Shown here in pieces: positions 20,358 through 29,844 of a stretch of DNA of 64,000 nucleotides. The notes under the pieces were generated by a model. That model worked only from the letters and a program-made list of their open reading frames with translations. It did no database searches and was not told where the DNA came from. The translations under genes were made by a program, and so were the position numbers. How positions within the stretch are numbered: the stretch's first letter is position 1; each line of letters starts with the position of its first letter. This DNA is from Saprospiraceae bacterium (GTDB lineage Bacteria; Bacteroidota; Bacteroidia; Chitinophagales; Saprospiraceae), in assembly GCA_013001595.1 (NCBI GenBank), contig JABDMH010000042.1, forward strand, positions 1 through 64,000. The letters run 5' to 3'.

Positions 20358-21602
20358 TCAATGATGCGCATCTTCTGTGGCAGCTCCAATGTACGAAGCG
20401 GTCAAAATGGTAAAAACAAATGCTTGAATGAATGCTACCAATAACTCGATTGCCAACATGAATAGTGTCAGTGGAATAGACAATCCAATACCAATGGCAC
20501 TGCCGCCATAACTCTGTCCTGACTGGCCAAAAATAAAGATTAATCCAACGAAGGTGAGGACAACAATGTGCCCCGCCGTGATATTTGCGAAAAGCCGCAG
20601 CATTAGGGTAAGCGGCTTGATGAACAGACCTAGAATCTCAACCGGTGTAATGATAAATTTGACCCATCCTGGCACACCGGGCATCCATAAAATGTGCTCC
20701 CAATATGGCTTTTTCCCATTGATATTCGTCACTATGAAAGCAATTAAGGCCAAAGCCATTGTCACAGCTAGGTTGCCTGTAACATTGACACCGCCAAGGA
20801 AAGGAATCTGCCCAAAAAGATTGAGTGCTAGAATGAAAAAGAACAAGGCCATCAATAATGGCTGAAATTTAGGCCATTTGTCACCCAAAAAAGGTTTGGC
20901 AACTTCATCTTGAATGAATAAAAAGATAGGTTCAATAAAAGATTGAACTCCCTTTGGAGCCATGCCATCACGCTGCTGATATGCTTTGGTAATGCGCAAA
21001 AATAGCCATCCCAACAAAAGCACTATAAGCAGCATACCTACTACATTTTTCGTGATCGAAAAATCATAAAATGACGTAATGCCACCGCCCAGAAAGCCAC
21101 CATCCATTGTGCTCTTTGCCTCAAGCAAGTGCGGCGTACCATCTATACAGGCATACGATTCATCGTCGAGGTGAGCAAACCCACCGACCACTGCTTCCCC
21201 TTGCACTAGGGATCCATCTTTTATACGCATCACCCGTCCACCATCGAGTACGTATCCCCTATAGGCTTTATGGCCATCTCCATGACCCCTAAAATCAAAG
21301 TCGAATTTGCTGGACATAAATATATCCCAGCCCTGATCCTTATTGTACAATATGCAAGGCAACGGAAAGTTCCAAACACCAATGCTGTATAGATTAGGAT
21401 CAGCTATGTGATGAAAGGCAGTACTTCCAGGATCGAAGTCTCCTTCATGATGACCTACATGAGCACAAAGATCCTCCGTATGATGTTCATGTGCTTCATT
21501 CTGGGCATGGCTATCGTCGTGCTGCGCCGCAATTGGCGTCAAGCTAAAAAAGTATGCCACTGCAAAAAATGCCCAAATAACAAAGCTTCTCGATTTTCTC
21601 AT
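20358..21602 (-). CDS. atpB: ATP synthase a subunit with signal-peptide-like, His-rich N-terminal extension
   Basis: C-terminal a-subunit helices (PLTLMLRLFANITAGHIVVL); about 150-aa N-terminal extension with HDDSHAQNEAHEHHTEDLCAHVGHHEGD. Confidence 0.95.
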   Translation of the reverse strand: MRKSRSFVIWAFFAVAYFFSLTPIAAQHDDSHAQNEAHEHHTEDLCAHVGHHEGDFDPGSTAFHHIADPNLYSIGVWNFPLPCILYNKDQGWDIFMSSKFDFDFRGHGDGHKAYRGYVLDGGRVMRIKDGSLVQGEAVVGGFAHLDDESYACIDGTPHLLEAKSTMDGGFLGGGITSFYDFSITKNVVGMLLIVLLLGWLFLRITKAYQQRDGMAPKGVQSFIEPIFLFIQDEVAKPFLGDKWPKFQPLLMALFFFILALNLFGQIPFLGGVNVTGNLAVTMALALIAFIVTNINGKKPYWEHILWMPGVPGWVKFIITPVEILGLFIKPLTLMLRLFANITAGHIVVLTFVGLIFIFGQSGQSYGGSAIGIGLSIPLTLFMLAIELLVAFIQAFVFTILTASYIGAATEDAHH

Positions 21603-21633
21603 AGACAGTGAATCCCTACCGTAAAATTCGCCA

Positions 21634-21641
21634 CAAAGGTA
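21634..21641 (-). promoter_or_regulatory. Bacteroidota-type -7 box (TAnnTTTG) upstream of atpB
   Basis: Reverse complement TACCTTTG, about 30 nt upstream of the atpB start; no clear -33 TTG. Confidence 0.35.
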
Positions 21642-21882
21642 TGATTTTAGGCCTTCTAAAGAAATCTTGCACTGCCTTTTTTACAGCTGGATTGACTCCC
21701 TAAAAAATTGGAGATTTTTTGCCTTGAATGGCAGTGTGGAAACACACATTTCGAACATCGAAAAAATTTCGTCCAAGGGTTGTAAATCAGGAGAAATTGT
21801 TCTTTAAAAAGCTTGAAACTGATTTATATTCTGTGTGACTAATAATCCAAGTACTTAGGTGCCAATTTTCTTCGTCCGAAAC

Positions 21883-23520
21883 TCAGCATAGGTATTTGGC
21901 AACGATTGGCATCCTTCTACCCATGCCAAATGCCTTAGAAGATACCCGCAATACAGGTGCTGTCTGATGTCTTTTGAATTCATTGATGTTCACTAGTCGC
22001 AAGATTCGGTTCACTAATTTTTCATCAAAGCCCTGCCTAATGATTTCCTTTGGACCTTGTTCGCGTTCAATGTATTGGAAAAGGATCTCATCAAGATCCT
22101 TATAAGGTGGCAAGCTATCAGCGTCTTTCTGATCCGGCCGCAGTTCTGCGCTGGGTGGTTTTATGATGGTATGTTCTGGTATGATTTCTTCTGCTCTATT
22201 GAGGTATCGTGCCAACTCCCAGACTTCAGTTTTATATAAATCACCAATCACACTCAAGCCACCTGCCATATCACCGTATAGTGTACCATACCCTACTGCA
22301 GCTTCACTTTTGTTGGATGTGTTTAGCAGAATATTGCCGAACTTATTTGAAATCGCCATTAAGATGATTCCCCTACAACGTGCTTGGATATTTTCTTCTG
22401 TCAAGTTAAAAGGCAGGTCCCCAAAGATGGGATCCATTGTAGATTCGATGGCGCGATAAGCCTGTTCAATAGGGATAATATCGTAATCAACTCCCAAATT
22501 AATGGCCAATTCTTTGGCATCATCTACCGAATGACGAGATGAATATTGAGAAGGCATTAATACCATACGCACATTCCTAGAACCCAACGCCTGTGCCGCC
22601 AACACTGCTGTAACAGCAGAATCAATGCCCCCAGATAAACCAAGTACAGCTTTTTCAAAACCTAACTTGTTAAAGTAGTCTCGAATACCTGTAAGCAAAG
22701 CTTCATGGATGAGCGGAAATTTTTGCTTTTCTTGCACCTGCTTAGCAGAGCCCTCCAACACTGAATCGAGCTCAAACACCCTAAGTTCTTCCTTGAAATA
22801 GGACATTTCACAAACAACTGTACCATCAGGTGCTGCGACAAGAGATCCACCGTCGAAAATTAGTTCAGTTTGTGCCCCAACGTGATTGACGTAGAAAACT
22901 GGAAGATTGTATCTGATCGCATTTTTCTCTACGATCTCTACTCGCTTTTCAGCATGATCATAAGCAAAAGGAGAAGCAGAGATGTTAATCATAAAGTCTG
23001 GCTGCTGATGTATCATCTCATCCATGGGACATACCGTGTACAGCGGATTCTCATTGCCGATGTTCCAAATGTCCTCACAAATGGTCAAGGCGATTCGCTT
23101 TCCCTTGAAGGTAAACACTTGAAATTCCTTGGCAGGCTCAAAGTAGCGATACTCATCAAATATGTCGTAGGTAGGCAGCAAAGCCTTGCGCGCCTGGTGA
23201 ATCACTTTTCCCTCTGCCAGCACATATGCCGTATTGTATAGATCTTTTCCTTCCGGGACTGGATTGACGGCTGGACATCCCACTACGACCGCTACTTCCT
23301 TTGCAGCCTCTGCCAGTTGCATCAACGCATCTTGGGCTAGGCGAATAAAATCATCAAATTCCAGGAAGTCTCTGGGGGGATAACCACATAGGGCCAACTC
23401 TCCGAAACAGATCATGTCTGCACCCTGCAAGCGTGCTTCCTCGATGGCACGAATCATTTTCTCCGTGTTTCCTTCGAAATTTCCAATATGGTAGTTCAAT
23501 TGTGCTAGAGCTATGCGCAT
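21883..23520 (-). CDS. nadE: Glutamine-dependent NAD+ synthetase
   Basis: N-terminal nitrilase domain (MRIALAQLNYHIGNFEGN; LTICEDIWN) and synthetase loop LGLSGGIDSAVTAVLA. Confidence 0.96.
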   Translation of the reverse strand: MRIALAQLNYHIGNFEGNTEKMIRAIEEARLQGADMICFGELALCGYPPRDFLEFDDFIRLAQDALMQLAEAAKEVAVVVGCPAVNPVPEGKDLYNTAYVLAEGKVIHQARKALLPTYDIFDEYRYFEPAKEFQVFTFKGKRIALTICEDIWNIGNENPLYTVCPMDEMIHQQPDFMINISASPFAYDHAEKRVEIVEKNAIRYNLPVFYVNHVGAQTELIFDGGSLVAAPDGTVVCEMSYFKEELRVFELDSVLEGSAKQVQEKQKFPLIHEALLTGIRDYFNKLGFEKAVLGLSGGIDSAVTAVLAAQALGSRNVRMVLMPSQYSSRHSVDDAKELAINLGVDYDIIPIEQAYRAIESTMDPIFGDLPFNLTEENIQARCRGIILMAISNKFGNILLNTSNKSEAAVGYGTLYGDMAGGLSVIGDLYKTEVWELARYLNRAEEIIPEHTIIKPPSAELRPDQKDADSLPPYKDLDEILFQYIEREQGPKEIIRQGFDEKLVNRILRLVNINEFKRHQTAPVLRVSSKAFGMGRRMPIVAKYLC

Positions 23521-23818
23521 GATCTTGCTGGTCTTAATGGTGACAACTGGTTAGTCGATGGGTAAAAATCAGAAAAATTACGACCACGAAGGGAAGAAAG
23601 CTGGACATGTAGCCTTAAACCCGGCATAAAAGTCGGTTGAGGTGCAGCGGCATCTGTTTATTCACATTTCTTGCAGGCAAGCCACCTATGGGATAAGCCT
23701 GATATGCATCAATGAATCATGCAACAATGATGTTTGTATTGACCGTTATCTGCCAAGATCCTTCTCAATGAGTGTCCCTTCTTTTTGTAGCTTTGTTCAA
23801 AGCGCATCCAAGCAATTT

Positions 23819-25699
23819 ATGAGTCAATTTATAGTTTCAGCAAGGAAGTATAGGCCTAGTCGATTTGACGAGGTGGTGGGACAAGAACATGTAGGTAGAA
23901 CGCTGAAGAATGCCATCAAACAGGACACCCTGGCTCATGCATTCTTATTCTGTGGTCCTCGAGGTGTGGGTAAAACAACCTGTGCCCGCATATTGGCCAA
24001 AGTATTGAATTGTCAAAATGTCACATCAGATACCGAGCCTTGTGGCGTTTGTGATTCTTGTCTCTCTTTTGACAAAAATGCATCGCTAAACATAATGGAG
24101 CTTGATGGGGCTTCAAACAATAGTGTAGAGCATATTCGATCGCTTATCGAGCAGGTGCGTTTTCAACCGCAAGAGGGTGAATACAAGATATTCATCATCG
24201 ATGAGGTTCATATGCTGTCTCAACAAGCATTTAATGCATTTCTCAAGACACTGGAAGAACCGCCTTCTTACGCAATATTTATCCTAGCCACAACCGAGAA
24301 ACATAAGATAATCCCCACCATCCTCTCCAGGTGTCAGATATTTGATTTTAAGCGCATCCAAAATGCAGAGATTGTGTCGCAATTGAAAATGATTTGCGAC
24401 CAAGAGCAGATAGTTGCAGAAGATGAGGCACTGCATACCATTGCATCCAAGGCTGATGGGGCACTTAGAGATGCCCTTTCCATCTTTGACAAGGTGGCCT
24501 CTTTTGGCGGAAAGAAAGTCACTTATCAGGATGTGATAGATAACCTAAATGTCCTGGACTATGATTATTTCTTTCGGGTCGTATCGCGATTTCTTAGTAG
24601 TGATCTAGCTGGGATCATGCAACTATTTGACGAAGTGCAACGCAAAGGTTTTGATGGAGACGTATTTCTAAATGGACTCATCGAGCACCTGCGTAACTTA
24701 CTAGTGTGTAAGCACAAATCAATCCAACACCTACTTTACCTGAGCGATAAACTGAACAAGCAATATCTCGAACAGGCAGAGCTGACTGATGAAAATTTTA
24801 TCCTTAGCGCACTCGACCTCGCTAATGAGTGCGATGTCAACTATAAGATGGCAAAGAACAAGCGATTGCATGTTGAGATGGCTTTGATTAAGATGACGTA
24901 CCTACCCTACCTGACAGAGGTAGAAGGTGATGCTCAAAGTCTGCCTGCTGCCTTGGAACACCAGAATGCTGATGGAGAAAATGAGGGACAGCAAAAAAAA
25001 AATAAATTGAACTCCTCAGTCGACGATGAACATCGACGAACTGCTGTTATACAAAATCCAACAATGGTCAATAGTAGTGACGAAGAAGGTGTTCAAGCTC
25101 CACTCACAAATGAGAAAATCGCTGAAAGTAAAAAGGCCGTCCCTAAACCTAATGATCTAGTGCCAGAAGCCCGGAGCGATCGGGAAATTATGCACCCAGT
25201 GGGAGAGTCTGTTCCATTTAAAATCGAAGCCACCACTTCGCTCGAAACCAGCCCTGCCCTGGGTTCGTTGAGTGAAATGGTAAAAGAAGTTGAGAAAAAC
25301 TATACCGGTCTTAAGGAATTGCAGAGCCAAGTTGTTTCTCTTGATCAGGTCCGATCCATATGGTTAAACTATGCCAGCGAACAAACGTCTCAGACGGTCA
25401 AAGCAGTACTTGAAAAAACAACATTGGATGTACAAAACAATGGGATTGTCGCAACCGTGGGATCGATGATTTCAAAGTCTGTGATCTTACAGGAAACTAA
25501 ATTGATCGAACAATTGCGATCGGAATTAGGCCTGCCCCGCCTCACCATCAAAATTGAAATAGACGAAAGTGCCCAATCTGAAACGGTAAAAAGAAAGGTC
25601 CTGACCGCCAAAGAAAAATTTGAAATTCTCTGTCAGCAGAACCCACATTTCCGAACTTTTCAGGAGAAATTTGGACTTAAACTCGATCAAGAGTTTTAA
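23819..25699 (+). CDS. dnaX: DNA polymerase III subunits gamma/tau
   Basis: MSQFIVSARKYRPSRFDEVVGQEHVGRTLKNAI, GPRGVGKTTCARILAK, CGVCDSC, IIDEVHMLSQQAFNAFLKTLEEPP. ORF-track start is 23642; start placed at the conserved MSQFIV. Confidence 0.96.
   Translation: MSQFIVSARKYRPSRFDEVVGQEHVGRTLKNAIKQDTLAHAFLFCGPRGVGKTTCARILAKVLNCQNVTSDTEPCGVCDSCLSFDKNASLNIMELDGASNNSVEHIRSLIEQVRFQPQEGEYKIFIIDEVHMLSQQAFNAFLKTLEEPPSYAIFILATTEKHKIIPTILSRCQIFDFKRIQNAEIVSQLKMICDQEQIVAEDEALHTIASKADGALRDALSIFDKVASFGGKKVTYQDVIDNLNVLDYDYFFRVVSRFLSSDLAGIMQLFDEVQRKGFDGDVFLNGLIEHLRNLLVCKHKSIQHLLYLSDKLNKQYLEQAELTDENFILSALDLANECDVNYKMAKNKRLHVEMALIKMTYLPYLTEVEGDAQSLPAALEHQNADGENEGQQKKNKLNSSVDDEHRRTAVIQNPTMVNSSDEEGVQAPLTNEKIAESKKAVPKPNDLVPEARSDREIMHPVGESVPFKIEATTSLETSPALGSLSEMVKEVEKNYTGLKELQSQVVSLDQVRSIWLNYASEQTSQTVKAVLEKTTLDVQNNGIVATVGSMISKSVILQETKLIEQLRSELGLPRLTIKIEIDESAQSETVKRKVLTAKEKFEILCQQNPHFRTFQEKFGLKLDQEF
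24993..25002 (+). other. A10 homopolymer in dnaX, candidate programmed slippage/frameshift site
   Basis: AGGGACAGC-AAAAAAAAAA-TAAATTGA. Frame 0 is CAA AAA AAA AAT AAA TTG; +1 nt gives AAA AAA AAA TAA; -1 nt gives AAA AAA ATA AAT TGA. Confidence 0.6.
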
Positions 25700-25963
25700 T
25701 TAGATACGTCCCCGATTGCAATTGACAAAAGATCTTTTACAGTTTCAGAACATCTACAGGGAAGGGTTCTTGTGGTATTGATGTAGCCCGTCGTTACATG
25801 GTTTATGGCCAGAGGAAGATCGAGATTTGTTATCTGCTTAGGAAGGATTTAGACCCCATGACCTATTCTTCTTCAGACTTGAATTAGCTATCTTTACGTT
25901 GATCGCAGCCACGACCAACAACATTTGGGATGATCTTGTTGGTTGAGATAAACAACAGTCCTT

Positions 25964-26659
25964 ATGGAACAATCTAACTTCTGGTATCTCCAAAACATTG
26001 ATGTCACCGGCATATTTTGTCCAGATAAGATGATGTCCAATCCAGAAAAACACCAGGAGAAGGTCTTTAAAAGGGGAGAATACATTTATCTGCCGGAAGA
26101 ACACAGTGACAAAATCTACTTTCTTCTTAGGGGCAGGGTTAAAATCGGATCCTTTGGAGACGACGACAAGGAAATCATAAAAGCAATCTTGGGTAAGGGT
26201 GAGGTCTTCGGTGAGTTGGCGTTGGTGGAAGAAGGTAAGCGTAGGGATTTCGCGATAGCCATGGAGGAGACTGAGGTGTGCATTATACAAAAAGATGACA
26301 TTAATCGGCTATTCAAAGAACGCAGTCCACTACAGGGTTTTTTTCTAAACCTATTCGGCAGAAGAATATTACAAATGGAAAGTCGATTGGAAGGTATGGT
26401 GTTTAAAAACTCACGCAGTCGCATCATAGATTTCTTGGTTGAACTGGCAGCAAAGAGGGGTGAGCGTGTTGGATTTGAGACTGTTGTCAGAAAGTTTCTT
26501 ACTCATCAAGAAATCGCCAATATCACCGCAACTTCCCGTCAAACGGTTACCACCGTCCTCAATGAGCTGCGAAGCAAGGAGATTATTAAATTCGATAGGC
26601 GCAGACTATTGATTCGTGATCGAGAGAGACTAGCAGCAGAAGTCGGAACTGGATCATAG
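25964..26659 (+). CDS. Crp/Fnr family transcriptional regulator
   Basis: Cyclic-nucleotide-binding fold (KIYFLLRGRVKIGSFGDDDKEIIKAILGKGEVFGELALV) and HTH (LTHQEIANITATSRQTVTTVLNELRSKEII). Confidence 0.93.
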   Translation: MEQSNFWYLQNIDVTGIFCPDKMMSNPEKHQEKVFKRGEYIYLPEEHSDKIYFLLRGRVKIGSFGDDDKEIIKAILGKGEVFGELALVEEGKRRDFAIAMEETEVCIIQKDDINRLFKERSPLQGFFLNLFGRRILQMESRLEGMVFKNSRSRIIDFLVELAAKRGERVGFETVVRKFLTHQEIANITATSRQTVTTVLNELRSKEIIKFDRRRLLIRDRERLAAEVGTGS

Positions 26660-26677
26660 CCAAAAAAGAAGCAGCCC

Positions 26678-27721
26678 TTGTACGAAAAGATCATCAAACC
26701 CATCCTCTTTCAGCTTAGCCCTGAATATGCACATCGATTTACTACCCATCAGCTAAAATGGCTGTCAAAATATGGCATAACCAAAACATTGTTGCATGCC
26801 ACCTGGGGACTAGATGATGCCAGGCTTCACCGGCAGGTACTAGGGCTACACTTTAAAAATCCCATTGGGCTAGCCGCCGGATTTGACAAGGATGCACAAT
26901 ACATCGAGGCTTTCTCAAACCTGGGCTTTGGATTTATTGAAGTAGGCACCGTTACCCCAAAGGCTCAGCCTGGAAATCCACTACCAAGGCTTTTTCGACT
27001 CCAGAAAGATCAAGCATTAATCAACCGCATGGGATTCAACAATCAGGGGGTCGAAGTTATGGTAGAAAGACTCAAACGAGTCGAGTGGCACAATATCATC
27101 ATTGGTGGCAACATTGGCAAAAATAAGGTCACTCCCAATGAAGAGGCCAATGAGGATTATAAAGCTTGTTTCGAGGCACTTTTTCCGTATGTCGACTACT
27201 TCGTCGTCAATGTGAGTTCACCCAATACCCCTGGACTCAGATCGCTTCAGGAAAAAGAACCTTTAGATAAGCTTCTCAGCATGCTACAGACCCTAAATCA
27301 ACGGCAAACAGCTGCTAAACCACTACTGCTAAAGATATCTCCAAACCTGTCGTGGCCACAACTTGATGATGTCCTGGAAGTAGTGGAGGCAAACGGTGTT
27401 GATGGCATCATAGCGACCAATACAAGTCTTGATAGATTGGGATTGAAGACATCAAAATCTAGCCTCGAAGCCATTGGCCACGGAGGTCTGAGTGGTGCCC
27501 CGATCACAAGTCGATCTACCGAGGTGATTAAATACATACGTGATCAAGCTGGTGATGCGCTAGCAATTGTTGGTGTAGGAGGCATTGTCACGGCGAATGA
27601 TGCCATCGAAAAATTAGATGCAGGAGCCGATCTCATTCAACTCTACACAGGCCTTATCTATAGGGGACCTAAGCTAATCAAAGACATCAAGGTACAATTA
27701 CTGAAACAAGGACGGCATTGA
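26678..27721 (+). CDS. pyrD: Quinone-dependent dihydroorotate dehydrogenase
   Basis: NPIGLAAGFDKDAQ, FGFIEVGTVTPKAQPGNPLPRLFRL, NVSSPNTPGLRSLQ, GGLSGAPI; TTG start. Confidence 0.96.
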   Translation: MYEKIIKPILFQLSPEYAHRFTTHQLKWLSKYGITKTLLHATWGLDDARLHRQVLGLHFKNPIGLAAGFDKDAQYIEAFSNLGFGFIEVGTVTPKAQPGNPLPRLFRLQKDQALINRMGFNNQGVEVMVERLKRVEWHNIIIGGNIGKNKVTPNEEANEDYKACFEALFPYVDYFVVNVSSPNTPGLRSLQEKEPLDKLLSMLQTLNQRQTAAKPLLLKISPNLSWPQLDDVLEVVEANGVDGIIATNTSLDRLGLKTSKSSLEAIGHGGLSGAPITSRSTEVIKYIRDQAGDALAIVGVGGIVTANDAIEKLDAGADLIQLYTGLIYRGPKLIKDIKVQLLKQGRH

Positions 27722-28044
27722 ATTACATTTGAAGAATTCTGCTTGCTTTTTCTGGTACCGGGATGCCATGTATTTTGGTTTACGGAGGTAGTTAACCTCA
27801 AATGCGGATATGTCTCCTGTTTATAAGATTAACAAAGCGATTTCGCCTTTATAAAGTATCGATCCAAAAGATAGATCGCCCGCATGTGAACAAGCCATAA
27901 GCTATGTATCTAGCTACGTATCTGGTTGTTAGCAATTTCCAGATATTATGGTAAAGTGCTATGGCATTCTTTTTGTATTTCTTAAGCATCCCCCCGTTGA
28001 TGAAGATAAATTGACGAATAAATAAAATACACTTAAATCTGACC

Positions 28045-28149
28045 ATGGAGAAGAACAATGAACAGACCCATTTAGGAGACTTGAGGATATGGATGGTAAT
28101 AATCATGACCATCCTTTTCCTGATCTTTGTAACTAAGGCACCTATTTGA
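28045..28149 (+). CDS. Putative 34-aa single-TM small protein
   Basis: ATG ORF MEKNNEQTHLGDLRIWMVIIMTILFLIFVTKAPI*; its 3' end overlaps the convergent nadC end. Confidence 0.3.
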   Translation: MEKNNEQTHLGDLRIWMVIIMTILFLIFVTKAPI

Positions 28150-28990
28150 GAATCTTAAGGCTTAAATCGAGCGATCCCGAAGAATGTGTAAGCGCCCCCA
28201 CCGAAATGTAGTTAATCCCGGTTTCAGCGTAGGCTCTTACATTTTGCAGTTTTATTCCCCCTGAGGCTTCCGTTTGGAACCTACCGGCGACGGTATGTAC
28301 AGCTTCTCTGAGCAAGGGAATTTCAAAGTTGTCGAGCATGATTCTGGTAATACCACCAGATTCTAAAACTTCATGCAATTCTACCAGATTTCTAACTTCA
28401 ATAGTGATGCCCAGATCTAGATTATTCTGAGCTAAATAGCGATTGACATTTTGGATAGAAGCAGTTATTCCTCCAGATGCATCAATGTGGTTGTCTTTGA
28501 TCATAATCCAATCATACAATCCATTCCTATAGTTTGTGCACCCACCAATTTCCACTGCCCATTTCTCCAGAAAGCGGATCAGCGGTGTAGTCTTTCGAGT
28601 ATCTAGAATGGTAACGTCCAGACCTTCCACTTCTACTGCAAATCGGCTGCTCAAAGTGGCAATAGCGCTCATTCGCTGCATGGTGTTCAGCACGATTCTC
28701 TCAGCCTGAAGTAGGGCGAGCGTATTGCACGAAACTCGAAAAGCCTCATTACCGAAGGCAATGTCACTCCCATCGGTAATCATAATGTCTACCTGAGCCG
28801 TTGGATCCACGTGGCTGAAGATGGCTTTAGCAAGATCAACTCCTGCTATCACCCCTGTATCTTTGACCAAAAGGACTGCCTGAGAGCGGCTCCTTGGATC
28901 TATGCAGGCATTGGAAGTATGATCACCTGGTCCCACATCTTCTTGCAAGGCTGCTGCGATAAACTCACTAATTTTAGACTGGTCGATCAT
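28142..28990 (-). CDS. nadC: Nicotinate-nucleotide pyrophosphorylase (carboxylating)
   Basis: DTRKTTPLIRFLEKWAVEIGGCTNYRNGLYDWIMIKDNHI; EASGGIKLQNVRAYAETGINYISVGALTHS. Confidence 0.96.
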   Translation of the reverse strand: MIDQSKISEFIAAALQEDVGPGDHTSNACIDPRSRSQAVLLVKDTGVIAGVDLAKAIFSHVDPTAQVDIMITDGSDIAFGNEAFRVSCNTLALLQAERIVLNTMQRMSAIATLSSRFAVEVEGLDVTILDTRKTTPLIRFLEKWAVEIGGCTNYRNGLYDWIMIKDNHIDASGGITASIQNVNRYLAQNNLDLGITIEVRNLVELHEVLESGGITRIMLDNFEIPLLREAVHTVAGRFQTEASGGIKLQNVRAYAETGINYISVGALTHSSGSLDLSLKILK

Positions 28991-29002
28991 TGGCTGCGAA
29001 CT

Positions 29003-29755
29003 TTAGAAAAAGAGTGCGAATTTAAAAACTAACGCATTTAATGTACCCTTTGACTCCTCAGCTTTTTTTGAGAAAGATCCAGCAGGGAGGGTAGTGGTTT
29101 GCACACCATCGTTGCTGGTAAGATCTGACAAACCCTGTTCGAGATGCAGACTTGCACTGACCAATTGATCTCCTGCAGTAAAATATCTGATGCCTGCACC
29201 CACACCCCAAGACAAGTTAAATGGACGAACATCACCACCGATGTCTTGCTTCGTCAGCTCTATCCCAGTGGCGTCAATGTTACCGCGGGACCTACCCACC
29301 AATGCCACATTAATTTCTGGAAAAGATAGAAATACGTCGATGTTTTGGTTGGGCAGACCAATGACATACTTCAAAGCCATGGGCACCTCCATCATTTGCA
29401 AGCTATATCTAATATCTGTATCATCGGGCAAGGGCTTATCCCCCTCTCTAAATTTAGCATCTATCTTTGAATCGGGCAGTAGATTGCCACCGACTTTGTG
29501 CAGCAACTTGCCTCCCTGAGAAAATGAAAATCCAAAGCCACCAGAAACGACCAACCAATCATCAAGATAGTACTCAGCAGTACCACCTATCCGAAAACCG
29601 AGCCTGATTCCATTGCTATTGATCAGGTTATCGTCACTTTTCATCCAGGAGATGGTGGGACTCATATGCAGCCCCAAGAAAGTCTCACCCTCCTGCGCCC
29701 TAACATAGCTAAAGAAGATAAGGATTGATAGAACTGATATAATTTTTTTCACCAT
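29003..29755 (-). CDS. PorT-like outer membrane beta-barrel protein
   Basis: Signal peptide, GLHMSPTISWMKSD, alternating beta-strand pattern, C-terminal aromatic FALFF. Confidence 0.75.
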   Translation of the reverse strand: MVKKIISVLSILIFFSYVRAQEGETFLGLHMSPTISWMKSDDNLINSNGIRLGFRIGGTAEYYLDDWLVVSGGFGFSFSQGGKLLHKVGGNLLPDSKIDAKFREGDKPLPDDTDIRYSLQMMEVPMALKYVIGLPNQNIDVFLSFPEINVALVGRSRGNIDATGIELTKQDIGGDVRPFNLSWGVGAGIRYFTAGDQLVSASLHLEQGLSDLTSNDGVQTTTLPAGSFSKKAEESKGTLNALVFKFALFF

Positions 29756-29766
29756 ATTTCGGTTTG

Positions 29767-29774
29767 TACCTTTG
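29767..29774 (+). promoter_or_regulatory. TAnnTTTG -7 box upstream of gldB
   Basis: TACCTTTG about 70 nt upstream of the GldB start, in the 89-bp divergent spacer. Confidence 0.35.
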
Positions 29775-29844
29775 CGATCAGCTAGTGTGAATCACAATCT
29801 TTCTCTAGTCTTTAAAGATAGTACGAATAAAACGGTAGGTCAAC

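Noticed and set aside
25838-26290. 150-aa minus ORF opposite the Crp/Fnr gene
   Set aside because: Overlaps a clear Crp/Fnr CDS and has no family features.
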